This document shows positions 13,252 through 16,918 of a stretch of DNA of 16,918 nt, one piece after another (the stretch's first letter is position 1; each line of letters begins with the position of its first letter). Location: contig JARCRR010000049.1 in NCBI GenBank assembly GCA_029850565.1, positions 1 to 16,918 on the forward strand, written 5' to 3'. The notes below the pieces were generated by a model. That model saw nothing but the letters and a program-made list of their open reading frames with translations, did no database searches and had not been told where the DNA came from. A program made the position numbers and the translations under genes. This DNA is from Gallionella sp. (GTDB taxonomy: Bacteria > Pseudomonadota > Gammaproteobacteria > Burkholderiales > Gallionellaceae).

Positions 13252-15062
13252 AAATCAGAGTAGCAGATTATTTGGCAAAACGAATTGCGGAGGCAGGGGT
13301 GCGCCATGTTTTCATGGTATCCGGAGGCGGGGCGATGCACCTCAATGATGCCATCGGTAAAAACAAGAATATCGAGTACGTCTGCAATCATCATGAACAA
13401 GCCTGCGCGATTGCAGTAGAAGGATATGCCCGAGTGACGGGTAATGTGGGCGTCGCAGTGGTGACGAGCGGACCTGGGGGAACGAATGCTGTGACCGGAG
13501 TTTTGGGTCTATGGTTGGACTCCATTCCTGGGATGTTTATTTCCGGCCAAATAAAATATGGTACTACTGTCGAAAGCTCGGGATTGCCCTTGCGTCAGCT
13601 AGGAGACCAAGAGGCCAACATCATTGAAATCGTCAAATCCATTACAAAATATGCGGTGATGGTGCGCGACCCAAAGAGTATCCGCTATCACTTTGAAAAA
13701 GCACTGTACCTCGCACGCAATGGGCGACCGGGTCCAGTTTGGCTGGACATCCCGCTAGATGTTCAGGCTGCGATGGTTGAGGAGGATGAGTTGCTTCTTT
13801 ACAGTCAGGCAGAGGATCGTATTTGTTTTGACTCGGAAACTCTTAAGGCGCAGGCCGCCGAGATCATTGAGAGGGTCCGAACCGCAAAGCGGCCCGTGTT
13901 CCTTGCGGGCAACGGAATACGACTCGCTGGCGCCATGGATATTTTTCATGAAGTGGTCGATCTACTGGGCGTTCCCGTTCAAACGGCCATGGGCGGCAAT
14001 GATGTTATCCATTCTGACCACGAGTTGTTTTTCGGGCGTCCGAGTGTCACGGGTGATCGATCCAGCAATTTCATTGTTCAAAATTCGGATCTACTACTGG
14101 CTATAGGTGCGCGTCTGGGAGTTAGGACCGTTTCCTATTTGTTTAAAGCCTTTGCGCGCGACGCATATCGAATTGTTGTCGATGTCGATTCGGCAGAACT
14201 AAAGAAACCAACGATCTTTCCAGACATGCCTGTTCATTGCGATGCCAAGATGCTCCTAGAGGAGATGGCACACCAACTGCGTGGTAAGCCACTGCATCGT
14301 AAAATTGATTGGATCGAATGGTGTAAAGAACGTCGTCGTCGTTATCCTAGCGTTACACCAGAATGGCGCGCGCAGAAAAATCTTGTAAATTCATTCTATT
14401 TCGCAGATATGCTCACAAGCGAAACATCGGCCAATGACGTGATCGTCCTTGCTAATGGTGCAGCAAATACTTGCACCTTTCAGGCGGCTAAACTCAAACA
14501 AGGACAACGCTTATTTACCAATTCAGGATGCGCTTCGATGGGCTACGATTTGCCAGCCGCTATTGGAGCATGCTTTGCCAATGACCGGAAACGAGTGGTC
14601 TGTATTGCAGGCGATGGCAGCATCCAAATGAATTTGCAGGAATTGCAGACCATCGTTCATCACAAGCTACCCATTAAGATATTTCTACTTAACAACAATG
14701 GCTACACCTCCATTCGCTTGACGCAAGATGCATATTTCCCAGGTGATTACATAGCTGCCGATCCTAGTAGCGGAGTGACATTCCCGGATATACAAAAGAT
14801 ATGTGCAGTGTATGGCATACCGTCAAATAAAGCAGAGAATCACCAAGAGTTACAAGAAAAGATTCGTCAGACGTTAGCAATTTCAGGCCCAGCGCTCTGC
14901 GAAATAATGATGGCATCTGACCAGCCCTTATATCCCAAGCTGGCATCAGTAGTTAAACCCGATGGAACCATGGTCTCCAAGCCGTTAGAAGACATGTTCC
15001 CATTCCTAGAGCGTGAAGAATTCATGGGAAACATGATTATTGAGCCTTGGGATAATCAGTAA
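13248..15062 (+). CDS. Thiamine-diphosphate-dependent carboligase, acetolactate synthase-like (YerE-type candidate)
   Basis: A 604-residue three-domain ThDP enzyme of the acetolactate synthase/pyruvate oxidase superfamily. The N-terminal pyrimidine-binding domain has the catalytic Glu50 in CNHHEQACAIA, then TSGPGGTNAVTGVLGLWLDSIP (73-94). A central domain spans about 190-340. The C-terminal pyrophosphate domain has the ThDP motif from AGDGSIQ (444-450; Asp446) to NNNGY (472-476), the metal and diphosphate site. True acetolactate synthase is unlikely: no regulatory subunit and no branched-chain amino acid genes are near. In Yersinia, YerE of this superfamily transfers an acetyl-level C2 unit from pyruvate to C4 of CDP-3,6-dideoxy-4-keto-glucose, and the rfbFGH context fits a similar role. 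Donor and acceptor are inferred. Start is ATG at 13248 (AAGGAG, ATGA overlap). The Nudix gene follows after 2 nt. Confidence 0.85.
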   Translation: MKIRVADYLAKRIAEAGVRHVFMVSGGGAMHLNDAIGKNKNIEYVCNHHEQACAIAVEGYARVTGNVGVAVVTSGPGGTNAVTGVLGLWLDSIPGMFISGQIKYGTTVESSGLPLRQLGDQEANIIEIVKSITKYAVMVRDPKSIRYHFEKALYLARNGRPGPVWLDIPLDVQAAMVEEDELLLYSQAEDRICFDSETLKAQAAEIIERVRTAKRPVFLAGNGIRLAGAMDIFHEVVDLLGVPVQTAMGGNDVIHSDHELFFGRPSVTGDRSSNFIVQNSDLLLAIGARLGVRTVSYLFKAFARDAYRIVVDVDSAELKKPTIFPDMPVHCDAKMLLEEMAHQLRGKPLHRKIDWIEWCKERRRRYPSVTPEWRAQKNLVNSFYFADMLTSETSANDVIVLANGAANTCTFQAAKLKQGQRLFTNSGCASMGYDLPAAIGACFANDRKRVVCIAGDGSIQMNLQELQTIVHHKLPIKIFLLNNNGYTSIRLTQDAYFPGDYIAADPSSGVTFPDIQKICAVYGIPSNKAENHQELQEKIRQTLAISGPALCEIMMASDQPLYPKLASVVKPDGTMVSKPLEDMFPFLEREEFMGNMIIEPWDNQ

Positions 15063-15064
15063 CC

Positions 15065-15565
15065 ATGGGGTTGAAAGTGGGGAATCTGGTCGAAAATCTT
15101 AGCGTACTGTGCGGAGATCCGACCAAAGGATTGCCAGAAGAAGTATTTGTATTCGCCAGCCAAATAACCCCTTTAGTAAATGTCGATTTACTCATCAAGG
15201 ACGACAGCAAGGGTGTTCTTTTAACATGGCGCGACGATGGTCATTACGAGGCAGGTTGGCATGTCCCGGGAGGGATCATTCGTTACAAGGAGACATTGGC
15301 TGATCGTATTGCTGAAGTTGCGCGACTCGAACTGGGTGCTAAAGTTTTCCATGAGGCTGAGCCTATGGCAATCAATCAAGTCATTCATCCAACAAACAAG
15401 ACTCGTGGACATTTCATATCACTACTTTTTGCCTGCCGTTTAGTTTCACCGCCGTTAGATTCACTTGCTGCATATGCAGAGCTTCAAAGTGGGCATTGGC
15501 AATGGCACAAAAAATGCCCTGTGAACTTGATTACAGTTCAAGATATTTACCGATCTCATTTCTAG
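15065..15565 (+). CDS. Nudix hydrolase resembling GDP-mannose mannosyl hydrolase
   Basis: A 166-residue Nudix-fold protein. Its layout matches GDP-mannose mannosyl hydrolase (Gmm): LPEEVF near residue 23, TPLVNVDLLI (35-44), GWHVPGG (64-70), then a degenerate Nudix box from Gly70 to Ala92. In that box Glu76 and Glu89 are kept, but the usual Arg-Glu at 84-85 is Glu-Val and the first of the paired glutamates is Leu88. Gmm itself has a similarly reduced box and cleaves at sugar C1 to release free sugar and NDP, unlike most Nudix enzymes, which cut the pyrophosphate. Here the substrate could be a CDP-sugar from this pathway, either as a product-forming step or as housekeeping of off-pathway sugar nucleotides. 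It lies 2 nt after the ThDP gene and 13 nt before the glycosyltransferase, without a clear ribosome binding site. Confidence 0.83.
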   Translation: MGLKVGNLVENLSVLCGDPTKGLPEEVFVFASQITPLVNVDLLIKDDSKGVLLTWRDDGHYEAGWHVPGGIIRYKETLADRIAEVARLELGAKVFHEAEPMAINQVIHPTNKTRGHFISLLFACRLVSPPLDSLAAYAELQSGHWQWHKKCPVNLITVQDIYRSHF

Positions 15566-15578
15566 CTTGGCCATACCT

Positions 15579-16517
15579 ATGAAAAAGTTAATTTCCATCG
15601 TTATTCCTGCCTACAATGAACAAGACAACATTGAAGAGTTGGCTAAACGTTTACAGGGAGTTTTTTCTGCCAATCCAAATTACGAATTCGAAGCAATCAT
15701 CGTTGAGAATGGCTCACAAGACCAAACTTTCGAGAAATTGCTGGCCGTATACCAGCGCGACAGTCGATTCAAAATTTTGCAATTAGCGCGGAATTTCAGG
15801 ATGGATGGTGGAATTACAGCCGGACTCAATTATGCATCTGGCGATGCCGCAGTCATCATGACAGCAGATCTGCAAGACCCTCCCGAACTTATCACCGAAT
15901 TTATAAGAAAATGGGAGGAGGGGTATGAAAACGTATTTGGCATGGTCACCAAGCGCAATGGTACAAGCACGCTAAGAAGATTTAATTCGCAGCTCTTTTA
16001 CAAAATTGCGAATGCGCTGACAGGCGGGATGATTCCGAAAAATGTTAGCGACTTCAGATTAGTGGACAGAAAAGTCTATCTAACCATTAACTCTATCCAT
16101 GAAAGGAACCGCTTCGTTAGGGGGTTATTTGCTTGGGTGGGCTTCAAATCTATAGGGATAGAGCACGAACGGGCAGAGCGTTTTGCCGGGGTCTCTGGTG
16201 CGCATACTTTCAAAGTGATTGAGCTGGCACTTAAGGGGATATTCGCTCACAGTTATGTCCCACTTAAATTTATCACCGTTACGGGTATCTTGGTCTCAAC
16301 ACTAGCATTCATCTTGTTGGCGTGGACAGTCACTAAAGCCAGCTTATGGGGAGTTCCATTCGATGGCTATGGAACTATCATGACAGTCATGCTGCTGATG
16401 TTCGGCATAATGTTCACGATGCTAGGCGTTGTAAGTGAATACATCGGCTTGATTTACGAGGAGGTAAAGCAACGCCCGAATTATGTAGTTCGTCAGACCA
16501 AGGGTCTAGATGCTTAA
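15579..16517 (+). CDS. Glycosyltransferase family 2, GtrB/DPM1-like, with two C-terminal membrane helices
   Basis: A 312-residue membrane-bound GT2 enzyme of the bactoprenol-phosphate glycosyltransferase type, expected to move a sugar from an NDP donor to undecaprenyl phosphate on the cytoplasmic face. SIVIPAYNEQDNIEEL opens the GT-A domain (6-21). ENGSQDQT (43-50) and the metal site TADLQDPPEL (95-104; Asp97, Asp100) follow, then NVSDFRLVDRKV (145-156). Two transmembrane segments lie near 221-241 and 259-284, and YEEVKQRPNY closes the protein as in GtrB. An in-frame TTG at 15567 is possible, but ATG 15579 gives the usual family start (MKKLISIVIP). The gene overlaps the gtrA-like gene by 8 nt, the typical pairing in O-antigen modification modules. 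The sugar carried is unknown. If it comes from this cluster it would be a CDP- or NDP-linked deoxy sugar. Confidence 0.88.
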   Translation: MKKLISIVIPAYNEQDNIEELAKRLQGVFSANPNYEFEAIIVENGSQDQTFEKLLAVYQRDSRFKILQLARNFRMDGGITAGLNYASGDAAVIMTADLQDPPELITEFIRKWEEGYENVFGMVTKRNGTSTLRRFNSQLFYKIANALTGGMIPKNVSDFRLVDRKVYLTINSIHERNRFVRGLFAWVGFKSIGIEHERAERFAGVSGAHTFKVIELALKGIFAHSYVPLKFITVTGILVSTLAFILLAWTVTKASLWGVPFDGYGTIMTVMLLMFGIMFTMLGVVSEYIGLIYEEVKQRPNYVVRQTKGLDA

Positions 16518-16905
16518 AAGAGCTTGGCATAACGACAAGTTTCGTTATCTTGCTATTGGCGGATATAACACCATCGTGGGTTATGGTGTCTTTGCGGTGC
16601 TTTGGATATTTTGGGGACACACGCTACATTACATAACTGCACTAGTTATCAGTCATATTATTTCAGTAATAAATGCATTCTATGCCTACAGAGTGTTGGT
16701 GTTCCGCAAAAAAGGAGATGTGTGGAACGACTTTGTCAAGTTCAATATGGTTTATCTAGGGGCCTTTTTATTTAATCTACTTGCGTTGCCAGTATTGATT
16801 GAAGGCGCGAATTTGCAACCACTTTTGGCGCAAGCATTGCTGGTTATTTTGACAGTCTTGGCTAGTTATATTTTGCATAGACGCTTTACCTTTAGGCTTG
16901 ATTGA
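16510..16905 (+). CDS. GtrA-like membrane protein, putative polyprenyl-linked sugar flippase
   Basis: A 131-residue protein of the GtrA family with four predicted transmembrane helices, near residues 12-35, 39-60, 77-97 and 104-122. Family marks are FRYLAIGGYNTIVGYGVF at the start, the basic loop after YRVLVFRKKG, and the C-terminal HRRFTFR. GtrA proteins are thought to flip undecaprenyl-phosphate sugars made by GtrB to the periplasm, where a third protein (a GtrC-type or other GT-C transferase) moves the sugar to the polysaccharide. That third gene is not in the window and could be the next one. The start ATG lies inside the end of the glycosyltransferase gene. It is the most AT-rich gene here (18 GC of 60 in 16621-16680). 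Confidence 0.88.
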   Translation: MLKRAWHNDKFRYLAIGGYNTIVGYGVFAVLWIFWGHTLHYITALVISHIISVINAFYAYRVLVFRKKGDVWNDFVKFNMVYLGAFLFNLLALPVLIEGANLQPLLAQALLVILTVLASYILHRRFTFRLD

Positions 16906-16918
16906 ATAGTTATCATGC

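Noticed and set aside
13248..15062. Calling the ThDP enzyme ilvB (acetolactate synthase large subunit)
   Set aside because: There is no small-subunit gene or branched-chain amino acid context, and the tight sugar operon argues for a sugar carboligase instead.
16915..16918. ATG at the right edge as the start of another gene
   Set aside because: Only one codon is visible and no ribosome binding site precedes it.
1..16918. CRISPR arrays, tRNA or rRNA genes, insertion sequences
   Set aside because: No regularly spaced repeats, cloverleaf-like sequences or transposase motifs were seen on either strand.

Overview
The window reads as a chromosomal segment of a Gram-negative bacterium, most likely a betaproteobacterium. 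The order isoaspartyl methyltransferase, tolC, waaA and waaC is one I associate with that class. TolC, Kdo transferase and a heptosyltransferase show an LPS-bearing outer membrane. I cannot name the genus from sequence alone. Coding density is very high. The only sizeable gap is 246 nt between the two divergent gene blocks.

Left end (1-1804, plus strand): the C-terminal part of a protein-L-isoaspartate O-methyltransferase-like gene, a short promoter region rich in repeats, and a complete tolC-type outer-membrane factor. tolC converges on the next block with a 4-nt overlap of stop codons.

Minus-strand block (7548 down to 1801): waaC-like GT9 heptosyltransferase, waaA, then rfbB, rfbA, rfbC and rfbD (dTDP-L-rhamnose synthesis, order B-A-C-D). 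Neighbours overlap by 4 nt or lie 1 to 23 nt apart, so this looks like one operon coupling LPS inner-core assembly to dTDP-rhamnose supply.

Divergent intergenic region (7549-7794): AT-rich, with a run of overlapping inverted repeats, a candidate promoter and a strong ribosome binding site for the rightward block.

Plus-strand block (7795 to the end): rfbF and rfbG make CDP-4-keto-6-deoxyglucose. A divergent NeuB-type PEP-condensing synthase follows, then rfbH (the PLP/[2Fe-2S] C3 dehydrase E1). After it come an extended SDR, an acetolactate-synthase-like ThDP enzyme, a GDP-mannose-hydrolase-like Nudix enzyme, a GtrB-like polyprenyl-phosphate glycosyltransferase and a GtrA-like membrane protein. 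The cluster probably continues beyond the window.

Interpretation: rfbFGH plus a ThDP lyase plus an SDR recalls the CDP-yersiniose route, in which YerE adds a two-carbon unit to C4 of CDP-3,6-dideoxy-4-keto-glucose and YerF reduces it. The unexpected part is the NeuB-like enzyme. It keeps the two metal-binding histidines but has lost the arginine that recognises the N-acetyl group in sialic acid synthase. It also sits in a 40% GC segment that splits the GC-rich rfbFG and rfbH genes. Together with the Nudix hydrolase, which could free a sugar at C1, this suggests an unfamiliar higher-carbon or branched acidic sugar made from a CDP-dideoxyhexose. That product assignment is inference.
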